Assembly: GCA_032160165.1 (NCBI GenBank)
Contig: JAVHWA010000047.1
Coordinates: 11,137 to 75,136, forward strand
Source of the DNA: QHXM01 sp032160165
Lineage (GTDB): Bacteria; Acidobacteriota; Blastocatellia; Pyrinomonadales; Pyrinomonadaceae
DNA: 64,000 nt
Direction: 5' to 3'
The position numbers and the translations under genes are program-made. The notes below the pieces were generated by a model that was not told the origin of the DNA, did not search any database, and was given only the letters and a program-made list of their open reading frames with translations. This document shows positions 17,583 through 26,667 of the stretch, piece by piece (position 1 is the stretch's first letter; every line of letters begins with the position of its first letter).

Positions 17583-19163
17583 ATGGAACCGATCAAAGCT
17601 AACGAGATAAACGAAATAATTCGTCAACAGATCGAGAACTTCGAATCTGGCGTGACTGTCACAGAAGTAGGAACGGTGATCAAGGTTGGCGACGGTATCG
17701 CAGAGATTCACGGCCTCGAGAAAGTAATGGCGGGTGAGTTGCTCGAGTTTCCTCACGAGGTACGCGGCCTGGCTCTGAACCTAGAGGAAGACAAAGTCGG
17801 CGCGGTGCTATTCGGCGAATTCCAAGCGGTAATGGAAGGCGATCTGGTCAAGCGTACGGGGCGCATCATGGAGGTGCCAGTGGGCGACGCGATGATGGGT
17901 CGCGTTGTCAACGCACTGGGCTTACCTATCGATGAGCGCGGTCCGATCATAACGGACACCTTTAATCCAATCGAAAGAATGGCTCCCGGCATCATTGATC
18001 GACAGCCTGTGAAGGAACCTTTGCAGACAGGTCTTAAGGCTATCGACTCGATGGTTCCAATCGGCCGCGGACAGCGCGAACTGATTATTGGTGATCGCCA
18101 AACCGGCAAGACCGCCGTTGCCGTCGACACAATCATCAATCAAAAGGGCAAAGACGTCATATGCATCTACGTCGCCATCGGACAAAAGGCGTCGACTGTC
18201 GCCCAGGTGGTTAAGACCCTGACTGACTTCGGAGCCATGGACTACACCATCGTCGTCAAAGCGACGGCGTCTGATCCGGCAGCGATGCAGTTTCTGGCGC
18301 CCTATACCGGCGCATCCATCGGTGAGTACTTTCGGGATAACGGACGCCACGCCTTGACGATCTACGACGATCTGTCAAAACAGGCTGCTGCCTATAGAGA
18401 AATCTCGCTGCTGCTTCGTCGCCCACCCGGACGCGAAGCCTATCCAGGCGACGTGTTCTATTTGCACTCAAGACTCTTAGAGCGTGCGGCGAAGCTTTCG
18501 GACGCCAAGGGCGGCGGTTCGTTGACGAGTCTTCCACTCATCGAAACGCAGGCGGGAGACATCTCGGCTTACATCCCAACCAACGTGATCTCGATTACCG
18601 ACGGACAGATCTTTCTTGAGGCGGACCTTTTCAACGCTGGCATTCGCCCCGCCATCAACGTCGGCAATTCGGTTTCGCGCGTCGGAGGCGCCGCTCAAAT
18701 CAAGGCGATGAAGTCTGTCGCCGGAACGCTCCGCATCGACCTTGCACAGTTTCGAGAGCTCCAGGCCTTTGCACAGTTTGGGTCCGATCTGGATAAGTCG
18801 ACTCAGGCGCAGATCGCTCGCGGACAGCGGCTGGTGGAGATTCTAAAACAGCCACAGTACGAGCCGATGGATGTGGAAAAGCAGGTGCTTGTCATCTGGA
18901 CGGCAACCAAAGGTTATGTTGACGACATTCCGGTAGAGAACGTTCGCAAATTCGAATCGCAACTGCTGCGGTTCGTCGAGAACTCTCATCCCGGTCTGCT
19001 ACAGGCGATCCGTGAAAAGAAAGCACTCACTGACGACATAACGAAAGATCTTGAACAGGTCTTGAAAGACTTCAGAGAAAGATGGGATGAGGAAACGAAT
19101 GTTTCCGCCCGCTCCGCGGTTGCCGCTCCAGCAGCACAGGCAACGGTCGCTGGCGTCCAGTAA
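17583..19163 (+). CDS. atpA: ATP synthase F1 subunit alpha
   Basis: Non-catalytic nucleotide-binding subunit of the F1 hexamer, 526 residues. It has KVGDGIAEIHGLEKVMAGEL near residue 38, the Walker A motif GDRQTGKTAVA near 170, RRPPGREAYPGDVFYLHSRLLERAAK and the alpha/beta signature PAINVGNSVSRVGG near 360. A 59-base gap after atpH carries a plausible AAGGAT ribosome site. The catalytic beta subunit is not encoded here. Confidence 0.97.
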   Translation: MEPIKANEINEIIRQQIENFESGVTVTEVGTVIKVGDGIAEIHGLEKVMAGELLEFPHEVRGLALNLEEDKVGAVLFGEFQAVMEGDLVKRTGRIMEVPVGDAMMGRVVNALGLPIDERGPIITDTFNPIERMAPGIIDRQPVKEPLQTGLKAIDSMVPIGRGQRELIIGDRQTGKTAVAVDTIINQKGKDVICIYVAIGQKASTVAQVVKTLTDFGAMDYTIVVKATASDPAAMQFLAPYTGASIGEYFRDNGRHALTIYDDLSKQAAAYREISLLLRRPPGREAYPGDVFYLHSRLLERAAKLSDAKGGGSLTSLPLIETQAGDISAYIPTNVISITDGQIFLEADLFNAGIRPAINVGNSVSRVGGAAQIKAMKSVAGTLRIDLAQFRELQAFAQFGSDLDKSTQAQIARGQRLVEILKQPQYEPMDVEKQVLVIWTATKGYVDDIPVENVRKFESQLLRFVENSHPGLLQAIREKKALTDDITKDLEQVLKDFRERWDEETNVSARSAVAAPAAQATVAGVQ

Positions 19164-19224
19164 CGAAGTGACGATTGGCAAAGGACGCAACTACAGAATC
19201 AAGCAACAACGTCACTGACTGACC

Positions 19225-20124
19225 ATGCCAAATCTTTTGGACATCCGCCGACGCATCAAGTCGGTTAAAAATACGCAGCAGATCACCAAGGCGATGAAGA
19301 TGCTGTCGGCCGCGAAGTTGAAACGCGCGCAGGACACTGTCGTCGCCGCTCGGCCGTTCGCCAACAAGATGACGGACGTCCTGGGTGAGCTGGCTTCGCA
19401 CACGGATGAAGAGTTCCATCATCCATTGCTCGATGCGCGAGGCGACCAGCGTTACCTGATAGTTCTGGTCACGGCTGATAAAGGCTTGGCCGGCGCCTTC
19501 AATACGAATCTGATCAAAGCGACGCAGAGCTTTATGCGACAGCATCAGGACAAAACGATTGAGATGATTCCTGTTGGTCGCAAGGGCAGGGATTTCTTTC
19601 GCCGCCGCCAGGTCCCGTTTGTTACGGAGTATGTTGGGCTGACGGGCAAAGGGCGGATCGAGTATTCGGAAGCGGTTGAGATAGCCCGCAGGGTTATTGA
19701 TCAGTTTACCCAGGACCATGAGATCGACAAGGTCTTTCTCATCTACAACGAATTCAAATCAGTGTTGCAACAACGCGTAATCACAGAGCAACTAATGCCT
19801 GTCTCGCGTACTGCTGAAACAGCTCCCGACACCGCTATCGTCGGTCCGAGCTCTCGTGCCACCGATATGGTCGAGTACATCTACGAGCAATCGCCGACAG
19901 AGATTTTCAGTCGTCTGTTGCCACGACTGATCGAGACGCAGATCTTTCGCGCGCTGCTTGAATCAGTCGCTTCCGAGCATGGGGCCCGAATGACGGCGAT
20001 GGATTCCGCATCGAAGAACGCAGCCGAACTGATTGAATCGCTTACGCTGAATATGAATCGCGTGCGACAGGCGGCAATCACCAGCGAGATTATCGAAGTC
20101 GTGTCGGGTGCGACCGTACAGTAG
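19225..20124 (+). CDS. atpG: ATP synthase F1 subunit gamma
   Basis: Central rotor shaft of the ATP synthase, 299 residues. N-terminal DIRRRIKSVKNTQQITKAMK and C-terminal ASEHGARMTAMDSASKNA with LNMNRVRQAAIT are diagnostic. It is the last gene of this partial atp operon and is followed by a terminator; atpD and atpC do not follow. Confidence 0.96.
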   Translation: MPNLLDIRRRIKSVKNTQQITKAMKMLSAAKLKRAQDTVVAARPFANKMTDVLGELASHTDEEFHHPLLDARGDQRYLIVLVTADKGLAGAFNTNLIKATQSFMRQHQDKTIEMIPVGRKGRDFFRRRQVPFVTEYVGLTGKGRIEYSEAVEIARRVIDQFTQDHEIDKVFLIYNEFKSVLQQRVITEQLMPVSRTAETAPDTAIVGPSSRATDMVEYIYEQSPTEIFSRLLPRLIETQIFRALLESVASEHGARMTAMDSASKNAAELIESLTLNMNRVRQAAITSEIIEVVSGATVQ

Positions 20125-20154
20125 ACGCGACGTCACGACCCAAACGTACAACCG

Positions 20155-20197
20155 CAAAAGGTCAAAGTGGGATCGATCTTCCGCTTTGCCTTTTTCT
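20155..20197 (+). terminator. Rho-independent terminator of the atp operon
   Basis: An imperfect hairpin (AAAGG-CAAAG on the left arm, CTTTG-CCTTT on the right, with a bulged inner part) is followed by T-rich sequence. It lies 30 bases after the atpG stop codon. Confidence 0.65.
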
Positions 20198-20276
20198 TTT
20201 TATTTGCTATGTGCCTGGACCGTTAAGGAAGACGCGAGTGCCAAGCGAAGAGCTGGAAGATCCGCGGAAGGGTAGA

Positions 20277-20729
20277 ATGAAGCAGCGCCTTCTGCGCTAC
20301 GGCCCGCTAATAGTCTGGATGGGGGCGATCTTCTACGCCTCGTCCGGCCAGTTCTCGGCCGCAAATACCTCGCGAATCATCGGACCCTTACTTCGCTGGT
20401 TGTTCCCCCGAATCAGCGATGAGCAATTAGCCTTCGCACACTTCGTCATTCGCAAGGCGGCTCACTTCACCGAGTATGCGATTCTCGGATGGCTGGCGGC
20501 CAGAGCTTTCACGACCTCTTCTCAACAGGAGCTTCGTCGCCGGTGGTTCCTGGTCGCCCTATTACTGGTTATGGTCTATGCGCTGACGGACGAATATCAC
20601 CAGAGTTTCGTCCAAAGCAGGACGGCCTCGATCCACGACAGTTTCATAGATATGAGCGGGGGCTTGGCCGCACTCGTGATTTGCGCGCTTAGACGCCGGA
20701 GGAGAGAGAAACGGAAGGCTGACGGGTAG
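20277..20729 (+). CDS. VanZ-like membrane protein
   Basis: Integral membrane protein of the VanZ-like family, about 150 residues from ATG 20277; the frame is open upstream to GTG 20211. The ATG is preferred because it has a GGAAGGG ribosome site and starts just before the first helix. Typical family features are visible: KAAHFTEYAILGWLAARAF, a YALTDEYHQSFV motif and IHDSFIDMSGGLAAL. Four hydrophobic segments are likely. VanZ itself gives low-level teicoplanin resistance, but most chromosomal family members have no known function. Confidence 0.8.
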   Translation: MKQRLLRYGPLIVWMGAIFYASSGQFSAANTSRIIGPLLRWLFPRISDEQLAFAHFVIRKAAHFTEYAILGWLAARAFTTSSQQELRRRWFLVALLLVMVYALTDEYHQSFVQSRTASIHDSFIDMSGGLAALVICALRRRRREKRKADG

Positions 20730-20805
20730 CTCGCTTCTTATCCGTCCGGACTTCCATCGCCAAGCGGAACTATGCAATATTCTTACCGAATGGCGGCCAC
20801 ACCGT

Positions 20806-20836
20806 TTGAACCTTGGATCGAGCGCTAGCGTATAAT
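20806..20836 (+). promoter_or_regulatory. Candidate promoter of the SPFH/zinc-ribbon gene
   Basis: A perfect TATAAT -10 hexamer (20831-20836) is preceded by TTGAAC (20806-20811) with a long 19-base spacer, about 57 bases upstream of the start codon. Confidence 0.5.
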
Positions 20837-20892
20837 ATCAGGCGGCCGTAACGGTAACCCTTAGCGCCGCCAAAAGGAGATTGGAAGCAAAT

Positions 20893-22074
20893 ATGGGAAT
20901 ATTCGACGCCATCAAGGCACAATTCATTGAAGTCATCGAGTGGCTGGACGAATCCGGCAACACGATGATGTATCGTTTCCCCGTAAGAGGACAGGAGATT
21001 AAGAACGGTGCGCAACTCATCGTACGTGAGTCGCAGGCGGCCGTCTTTGTTTTCGAAGGACAAATCGCCGACGTTTTCACTCCCGGCCGTTACACAATTG
21101 ACGGCGGTAACACGCCGGTCCTCAGCAAGCTCGGCGCGTGGAAGTACGGTTTCAACTCCCCCTTCAAGGCGGAAGTTTACTTTGCCAACACGAAGCAGTT
21201 CACCGACCTGAAATGGGGCACGATGAATCCCATCATGATGAGGGATGCGGACTTTGGAATGGTTCGGCTTCGCGCCTTCGGCATCTACTCGATTCGCGTC
21301 GGTGATCCTCGTACTTTCATAAAAGAGGTCGCGGGCACGAACGGTCACTTCGAAACGGAAGACATCGAAGGCCAGCTCAAGCGGACGCTGGTCAGTAGTT
21401 TTACTGACGCGCTCGGCGAATCGAAAATAGCAGCGTTGGACCTGGCTTCCAACTACGACGAGCTGGGCCAGTTCGCGCGCACCAAACTCAGTGACGAATT
21501 CAAGAGTTATGGCCTCGAGCTGACGAAGTTCTTCGTTGAGAACATTTCATTGCCACCCGAGGTCGAAGCTGCGATGGACAAGCGCACCTCGATGGGTGTG
21601 ATTGGAGATGTCGGGCGATACGCGCAGTTTCAAGCTGCGGACGCTATGCGCGATGCGGCAAATAATCCTTCGGGCGGCGCGGGAATCGGCGCAGGTCTTG
21701 GCGCCGGATTCGCAATTGGAAATCAAATGGCAGGACAAATGTCCAATGCGATGAACCAGCCGCAGCAACAGCAAGGTTCGGGCGGGGTCAGTGCCGCTTC
21801 CACGAAATGTCCCAAGTGTGGCGCGAACCACGTGGGCGCCGGCAAGTTTTGCAATGAGTGTGGCGCCAAACTGGAGACGGGTCCACAGACCGTCCCATGC
21901 GTCAAGTGCAGCGCGCAGGTCCAGGTGGGCGCGAAGTTCTGCAACGAATGCGGAGCTAAACAGGAAAAGCTGAAGTGCCCGAAGTGCCAGGCTGAGGTCG
22001 CGCCCGGCACGAAGTTCTGCAACGAATGCGGAACCAAGATTGAAGGCGGTGGGCCAGAACAGCCGGCAGCATGA
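20893..22074 (+). CDS. SPFH-domain protein with three C-terminal zinc ribbons
   Basis: About 393 residues. The N-terminal two-thirds (about residues 1-235) resembles the SPFH/virion-core-like family (YdjI type), with FDAIKAQFIEVIEW, VRESQAAVFVFEGQ and LSKLGAWKYGFNSPF. A glycine/glutamine-rich hinge follows (about 255-295). Then come three zinc ribbons of the form CPKCGA...KFCNECGAK; each has two CxxC pairs. The function of such proteins is unknown; membrane-associated scaffolding has been proposed for SPFH domains. ATG 20893 is preferred to the TTG 12 bases upstream. It is monocistronic, with its own promoter and terminator. Confidence 0.82.
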   Translation: MGIFDAIKAQFIEVIEWLDESGNTMMYRFPVRGQEIKNGAQLIVRESQAAVFVFEGQIADVFTPGRYTIDGGNTPVLSKLGAWKYGFNSPFKAEVYFANTKQFTDLKWGTMNPIMMRDADFGMVRLRAFGIYSIRVGDPRTFIKEVAGTNGHFETEDIEGQLKRTLVSSFTDALGESKIAALDLASNYDELGQFARTKLSDEFKSYGLELTKFFVENISLPPEVEAAMDKRTSMGVIGDVGRYAQFQAADAMRDAANNPSGGAGIGAGLGAGFAIGNQMAGQMSNAMNQPQQQQGSGGVSAASTKCPKCGANHVGAGKFCNECGAKLETGPQTVPCVKCSAQVQVGAKFCNECGAKQEKLKCPKCQAEVAPGTKFCNECGTKIEGGGPEQPAA

Positions 22075-22102
22075 CCGCCGGCTGAGCCAGTTAACTCGTA
22101 AG

Positions 22103-22145
22103 AGAGAGAGCACGCGTGATTTCGTCATGCGTGCTCTCTTTTTAT
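22103..22145. terminator. Bidirectional terminator between convergent genes
   Basis: An 11-bp perfect stem (AGAGAGCACGC with GCGTGCTCTCT) with a 13-base loop, followed by T on the plus strand and preceded by purine-rich sequence that gives T-rich RNA on the other strand only weakly. It separates the SPFH gene from the convergent peptidase gene. Confidence 0.85.
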
Positions 22146-22975
22146 TTGGCGGCGATCTGTTTCAGTAGGGCGAGAAGGCCTGGCAGGTTCTCGTCGACCA
22201 GGGCCGTTGGACCCTTCGGCTTTAACTCTATCGTCACAGTTGGAACCTGACGATCAATCCCTGTGAACAGTCCCAGCGAACCCGGCGTCTCGTAGCCAAG
22301 CGATCCGCAAAGTGGGTAGCCGTTTATCGAAGCCAGAGATTGTGCGAGTTGGCCGCCCGGTCCATCCCAGTTCACGCAGCCCAGCGCGGCGTGAAGGGTT
22401 ATCACCACATGAGGCGGGTATTGCTCAAGCAGACTGAGTATCGCGCGCGTCTCAGGCTCGGAAGAAGGCTTTGCACCAGGGAAGCGTAGTTGGTCAGTGT
22501 ACTCAGCGCGCCACGTTTTCGAGGGAAAGTTACGATTGATATCCACTCCATTGGCGTTGACGCGGGTTGCAGCCATCAGACCGTCGGGATTTACATCGGC
22601 CACGATGATAACGGTCAAATTCTCAGGCAGAGTTTCAGGACTGATATGAACTTCAAGCGAGCGGGCAAGAACCGTCGTGTGTGGCTCATCACCGTGGATA
22701 CCGCCGAAGACGAGTACACGCTTCGCGCCCGAGCCGTAGATCACAGCCGTGATATCGCGCCCTCGCACGGTCTTACCCAGGTTCAGGTATTTTGGCACAA
22801 TGAACTTTGGAGTTGCCGTTTGCGATACGCGAGCGCCTGCGGGTTCTACGCGTGAAGAAGAGACCGACTGGGCCCAGGCTGATGTTGCCAGGCCTACGCA
22901 GAAAACCATCAAGAGTGCGCCGCACCAGCTCCGCAAAGGCGACCGATGGCTCGTTTTGCCCTTTATGTAGAACAT
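22142..22975 (-). CDS. Secreted M14-family zinc carboxypeptidase (MpaA-like amidase)
   Basis: 277 residues with a signal peptide ending LATSAWAQ near residue 36. The M14 zinc site is visible: GGIHGDEPHT gives the His and Glu ligands (about residues 93-96), VDINRNFP carries the conserved Asn-Arg pair, ITLHAALG gives the third His ligand and VPTVTIELKPKG contains the catalytic Glu. The small size and the GIHGDE form resemble murein tripeptide amidase MpaA or succinylglutamate-desuccinylase-like enzymes; the peptide substrate is not certain. ATG 22975 has a GGAGG ribosome site 8 bases upstream, unlike the GTG 102 bases further out. Confidence 0.82.
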   Translation of the reverse strand: MFYIKGKTSHRSPLRSWCGALLMVFCVGLATSAWAQSVSSSRVEPAGARVSQTATPKFIVPKYLNLGKTVRGRDITAVIYGSGAKRVLVFGGIHGDEPHTTVLARSLEVHISPETLPENLTVIIVADVNPDGLMAATRVNANGVDINRNFPSKTWRAEYTDQLRFPGAKPSSEPETRAILSLLEQYPPHVVITLHAALGCVNWDGPGGQLAQSLASINGYPLCGSLGYETPGSLGLFTGIDRQVPTVTIELKPKGPTALVDENLPGLLALLKQIAAK

Positions 22976-23278
22976 CAAAACAACCTCCAACGCCTTCCAA
23001 AACCGTATCACCCCATTAGACGTTGAGACGCATGGATTCTTGCCGCGCGCTAATATCCTACCACTGGGCGAAACCATCGCGACAACAACTTTAAGACCCG
23101 TTCGCCCGGCGCCGATCGCTGCGCAAAGCGGACTGACATCGACTGAGGTCCCTCGTAATAGCTAGTAAACTGCCGACGCCTCAAGGCAGGCAAGTATTGG
23201 TCGCCGCGCATCGCATGATGTTATTCTTAAGTTGGAGTCATCAGTTCAACTAAACGAGCACTGGAATAGTTGTTGGTA

Positions 23279-24544
23279 ATGCTGAACCGTTTCAAGCGAC
23301 CGCGAAGAGTGGTGATCACCGGGATGGGTTGCGTTACGCCTATAGGCATTGGGCGCGAGGCTTTCTGGCGGTCCCTTCAGACGGGCGAGAGCGGTGTACG
23401 GCGGATTGAGAGCTTTGACGTAAGCGATTCCCCGGTCAAAATCGCGGCAGAGGTGCGCGACTTTGACTGGGAAGCACAACTAAATCCAAAAGATCGCAAG
23501 CACGTCCCGCGCACAGTCCCGCTCGCGCTGGCGGCCGCACGCGAGGCGCTTGAAGACGCGGGCATCAACGCCGGCGATCTCTCGCTCGACGAGCGACGCG
23601 ATATCGGCGTCGAGCTGGGCACGGGCGGCGGCGGCCTGGCCTTTACCGAGAAGCAGTTCGAATACTGGTACGTTGGACCGGTCAACAAGGCGAGCGTATA
23701 TACGATTCCTTCGTCAACGCATGGTGGGCTTTCGTCCGAGCTTTCCATGCTCTTCGGCCTGCGCGGTCTTTCTCACATTGTGTCCACCGGCTGCACGAGT
23801 TCGACCGATGCCATCTTTTATGCCGCCCAGCATATCGCCTTAGGTCGGCAGGAAATGATGATCTCAGGCGGCGTCGATGCACCGCTCGCGCCGGGCATCC
23901 TGGCAGGATTCAATCTGATGACGGTGCTTACGAACGAGTGGAACGATGAACCGCATCGGGCGTCGCGTCCATTCTCTCGCGACCGATCGGGAATCGTTCT
24001 CGGCGAAGGCGCCTGGATGTATGTGCTCGAAGAGTACGAGCATGCGATAAAGCGCGACGCAAATATTTATGCTGAGATCACGGGCTATGGATCAACCTGT
24101 GATGCGTATCATCGTGTGCGTTTGGAAGAGAAGGGTGACGAGCCGGCTCGGGCCATGACACTGGCGATGCAGGATGGCGGCCTCGCCCCGGGCGACATCG
24201 ACTATCTTAATCTCCACGGTACGTCGACACTTCTTAACGATCGAATTGAAACACAAGCCATTAAGCTGGCTTTCGGAGATCAAGCCAAACGAATTCCAAT
24301 GTCGGCGACCAAATCGCAGATTGGCCACCCGCAAGGGGCGAGCGGCGCCGCCGGGATCGGCGCAGCGCTTTGTGCAATGCACACGAACTTAATTCCCCCG
24401 ACGATCAACCTGGACGAGCCGGATCCGGATTGCGACCTCGATTACGTTCCCAATCAGGCCCGCGAAGCGAGTGTACGTACCGCGCTTTGCAACTGCATCG
24501 GTTTCGGTTCGAAGAACAGCGCGATCATCATCCAGAAGGTGTGA
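23279..24544 (+). CDS. Beta-ketoacyl-ACP synthase (FabF/KAS II-like)
   Basis: Condensing enzyme that extends acyl chains on acyl carrier protein. The 421-residue protein has VVITGMGCVTPIG at the N-terminus, the nucleophile in STGCTSSTDA (Cys172) and two catalytic His residues in NLHGTST (His313) and IGHPQGASG (His350). The conserved Lys lies in SATKSQIGH. Its neighbours are not fab genes but a methyltransferase and a flavoprotein, so it more likely serves a specialised lipid or polyketide than bulk fatty acid synthesis. ATG 23279 is chosen over the TTG 9 bases upstream. Confidence 0.88.
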   Translation: MLNRFKRPRRVVITGMGCVTPIGIGREAFWRSLQTGESGVRRIESFDVSDSPVKIAAEVRDFDWEAQLNPKDRKHVPRTVPLALAAAREALEDAGINAGDLSLDERRDIGVELGTGGGGLAFTEKQFEYWYVGPVNKASVYTIPSSTHGGLSSELSMLFGLRGLSHIVSTGCTSSTDAIFYAAQHIALGRQEMMISGGVDAPLAPGILAGFNLMTVLTNEWNDEPHRASRPFSRDRSGIVLGEGAWMYVLEEYEHAIKRDANIYAEITGYGSTCDAYHRVRLEEKGDEPARAMTLAMQDGGLAPGDIDYLNLHGTSTLLNDRIETQAIKLAFGDQAKRIPMSATKSQIGHPQGASGAAGIGAALCAMHTNLIPPTINLDEPDPDCDLDYVPNQAREASVRTALCNCIGFGSKNSAIIIQKV

Positions 24545-24605
24545 CAGATGGCGGCGGGTGGAAAGCCCGCTCTCATTCGATCGCCGCCGGTTACAACCTA
24601 TCACC

Positions 24606-25331
24606 ATGTTGGATCGCTTCCGTCATCGCAGTTACGAGTTGGAGCACCTCGATAAGGGTGACTACACGCCGGAAGAATACGAGGACTGCATGGTCGAGTT
24701 GCGTCAGATCAACCGTCTGCTTGGCGATACCAGTGCTCTTCGACATTCCTTGCTGATGGATGTTGAGCATGAGAGCTTGAACACATTCTCAGTACTTGAC
24801 GTGGGCGCAGGTTCGGGAGAGCTTCTGCGCGAGACCGCGGCTTGGGCGCAGAAGAGAGGACGGACTGCGTTCCTCGTGGGATTGGAAATGAACGCGCGCT
24901 CGGCAAAGGCAATCGTTGACGAGTCGAAGGAGACTTCCAATATTTCTTCGGTGCGCGGCGACGCTTTGATGTTGCCGTTCTCCGACAACCGTTTCGATTA
25001 TGCGATCTGTTCTCTCTTCACTCATCATTTCAAGGACCAGGACGTGGTGGCGATTTTGAATGAACTGAGCCGCGTGGCACGCAGGCGGATCTTCGTGATA
25101 GATCTTCATCGCCACAGGCTAGCCTACTATTTGTACACAACCGTGGGGCGGATGTTCCTGCACAATCGACTTATTCGAGAAGACGGTGCACTCTCCATCT
25201 TGCGCAGCTTTCGGCCAGCGGAGCTGCGCAGGCTCGCTTCGAAGGCCCACTTGGGAAACTTCAGCGTGAAGCGTCACTTTCCCTTCCGCCTTGTTCTCAC
25301 GGGCAGCAAGAGCGGTATTAGCGTCACGTGA
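24606..25331 (+). CDS. Class I SAM-dependent methyltransferase
   Basis: 241 residues, cytoplasmic. Motif I FSVLDVGAGSGELLRETA (about residues 58-75) binds S-adenosylmethionine. Acidic motif II is VGLEMNARS and motif III is DALMLPFSDNRFDYAICSLFTHHF. Such enzymes accompany polyketide/lipid-modifying clusters. It begins 61 bases after the ketosynthase stop and its TGA overlaps the GTG start of the flavoprotein gene by 4 bases. Substrate unknown. Confidence 0.85.
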   Translation: MLDRFRHRSYELEHLDKGDYTPEEYEDCMVELRQINRLLGDTSALRHSLLMDVEHESLNTFSVLDVGAGSGELLRETAAWAQKRGRTAFLVGLEMNARSAKAIVDESKETSNISSVRGDALMLPFSDNRFDYAICSLFTHHFKDQDVVAILNELSRVARRRIFVIDLHRHRLAYYLYTTVGRMFLHNRLIREDGALSILRSFRPAELRRLASKAHLGNFSVKRHFPFRLVLTGSKSGISVT

Positions 25332-26545
25332 AAAATAGTTCGAACAACTACGATGTGGTCATTGCAGGCGGTGGTCCCGCCGGCACCAGTGCGGCTATTC
25401 AGTTAGCGATGGCCGGCGCGCGCGTGCTGCTCGCTGAGCAGAAGAAGTTTCCACGCGCGAAGTTGTGCGGGGAATTTATTTCACCCGAATGCATTGAACA
25501 CTTCGCGAGGCTCGGCGTCGATCAACGAATGGTCGAGGCGGGCGGGACCGAACTTTGCGAGACGGTTTTCTATTCAAGAAGTGGTCGGAAGGTGGGTGTC
25601 CCAAGCGAGTGGTTCGGTGGCGGAAAGGGAATGGCTTTGGGATTGAGCCGGGCCGAAATGGATGCTCGCCTTCTTTCGCGCGCGCGCGAAGCCGGTGTAC
25701 GCGTCATGGAAGAGACGCAAGCAGTCGGTCTTCTGATGAAGGGAAAGCATGTCGACGGCGTACGGCTAAAGCGCAATGGAGAAGAGCTGGAAGTTGGCTC
25801 GCTGGCGGTGATAGACGCGACGGGCAGATCGCGTTCGCTTGCGCGCCGGACCGAAAGGGCATCTTCGAAGTCGGTGAGAAGAAGGAGTGCACCGTTGGTA
25901 GCGTTCAAAGCTCATCTTGAGAACTCGGGCGGCGATCCTCGGAGTTGCGAGATATATTTTTACCTTGGAGGATATGGTGGGCTGAACAGCATCGAGGGCG
26001 GCCTCAGCAATCTCTGCTTCATCGTCTCGGCAAGCGATGTGCGCGCGCACGGGGGCGATGCAGGTCTGGTGATGCGCAGCGTTGTAATGAAGAACCAGAG
26101 AGCGGCCGAGGCTCTCTCGGGCGCTCGTGTCTCATCGGAATGGCTCGCCGTCGCTCTTGAGAGTTTCGGTAGAGGAATCCTTATCCCTGCCTCGGGAATC
26201 ATGGCAGTGGGCGACGCTGCATCGTTTATCGACCCATTTACAGGGAGCGGCATGTTGATGGCCCTCGAAAGCGGCGAGCTGGCGGCGCAAACCATCACTA
26301 ACAATCTGACTGCCCTTCGAAAGGACGGATCTTTCGACGACCTGGCTCGCGAGTACCGCGTCCGATATGATGAAATCTTCGGGACTCGATTGCGAATCTG
26401 TTCGTGGTTGCGTAGGGCCGCGTTCGTACCTCGCGTCGCGGAATCGATGATCTTCGCCCTGGGAGGGAGCCAACGGGTCCGCCGAATGCTGGCCCGTTCC
26501 ACACGACGCAGGACCGAACGCGCTTCCGTGGGACGCAGCGCATAG
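25328..26545 (+). CDS. FAD-dependent oxidoreductase (geranylgeranyl reductase-like)
   Basis: 405 residues. N-terminal FAD Rossmann motif VVIAGGGPAGTSAA (about residues 10-23), AEQKKFPRAKLCGEFISPE (a CGE signature shared with geranylgeranyl-reductase/halogenase-like flavoproteins) and the second FAD site GIMAVGDAASFIDPFTGSGM near 290. It probably reduces or oxidises the lipid-like product of the ketosynthase and methyltransferase encoded just upstream. The basic, arginine-rich C-terminus is unusual. Start GTG overlaps the previous stop codon. Confidence 0.85.
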   Translation: MKNSSNNYDVVIAGGGPAGTSAAIQLAMAGARVLLAEQKKFPRAKLCGEFISPECIEHFARLGVDQRMVEAGGTELCETVFYSRSGRKVGVPSEWFGGGKGMALGLSRAEMDARLLSRAREAGVRVMEETQAVGLLMKGKHVDGVRLKRNGEELEVGSLAVIDATGRSRSLARRTERASSKSVRRRSAPLVAFKAHLENSGGDPRSCEIYFYLGGYGGLNSIEGGLSNLCFIVSASDVRAHGGDAGLVMRSVVMKNQRAAEALSGARVSSEWLAVALESFGRGILIPASGIMAVGDAASFIDPFTGSGMLMALESGELAAQTITNNLTALRKDGSFDDLAREYRVRYDEIFGTRLRICSWLRRAAFVPRVAESMIFALGGSQRVRRMLARSTRRRTERASVGRSA

Positions 26546-26667
26546 AGATGTGATATCTTCTCGCAACACAGCTTTCACTTTCGCAATAACTTTCACAAAC
26601 AGTGGGTCGACGATCAATCCGCGTAACCAGACCTTCCGCACAATCAGTTCGAGAGGAGTGAAGATAA

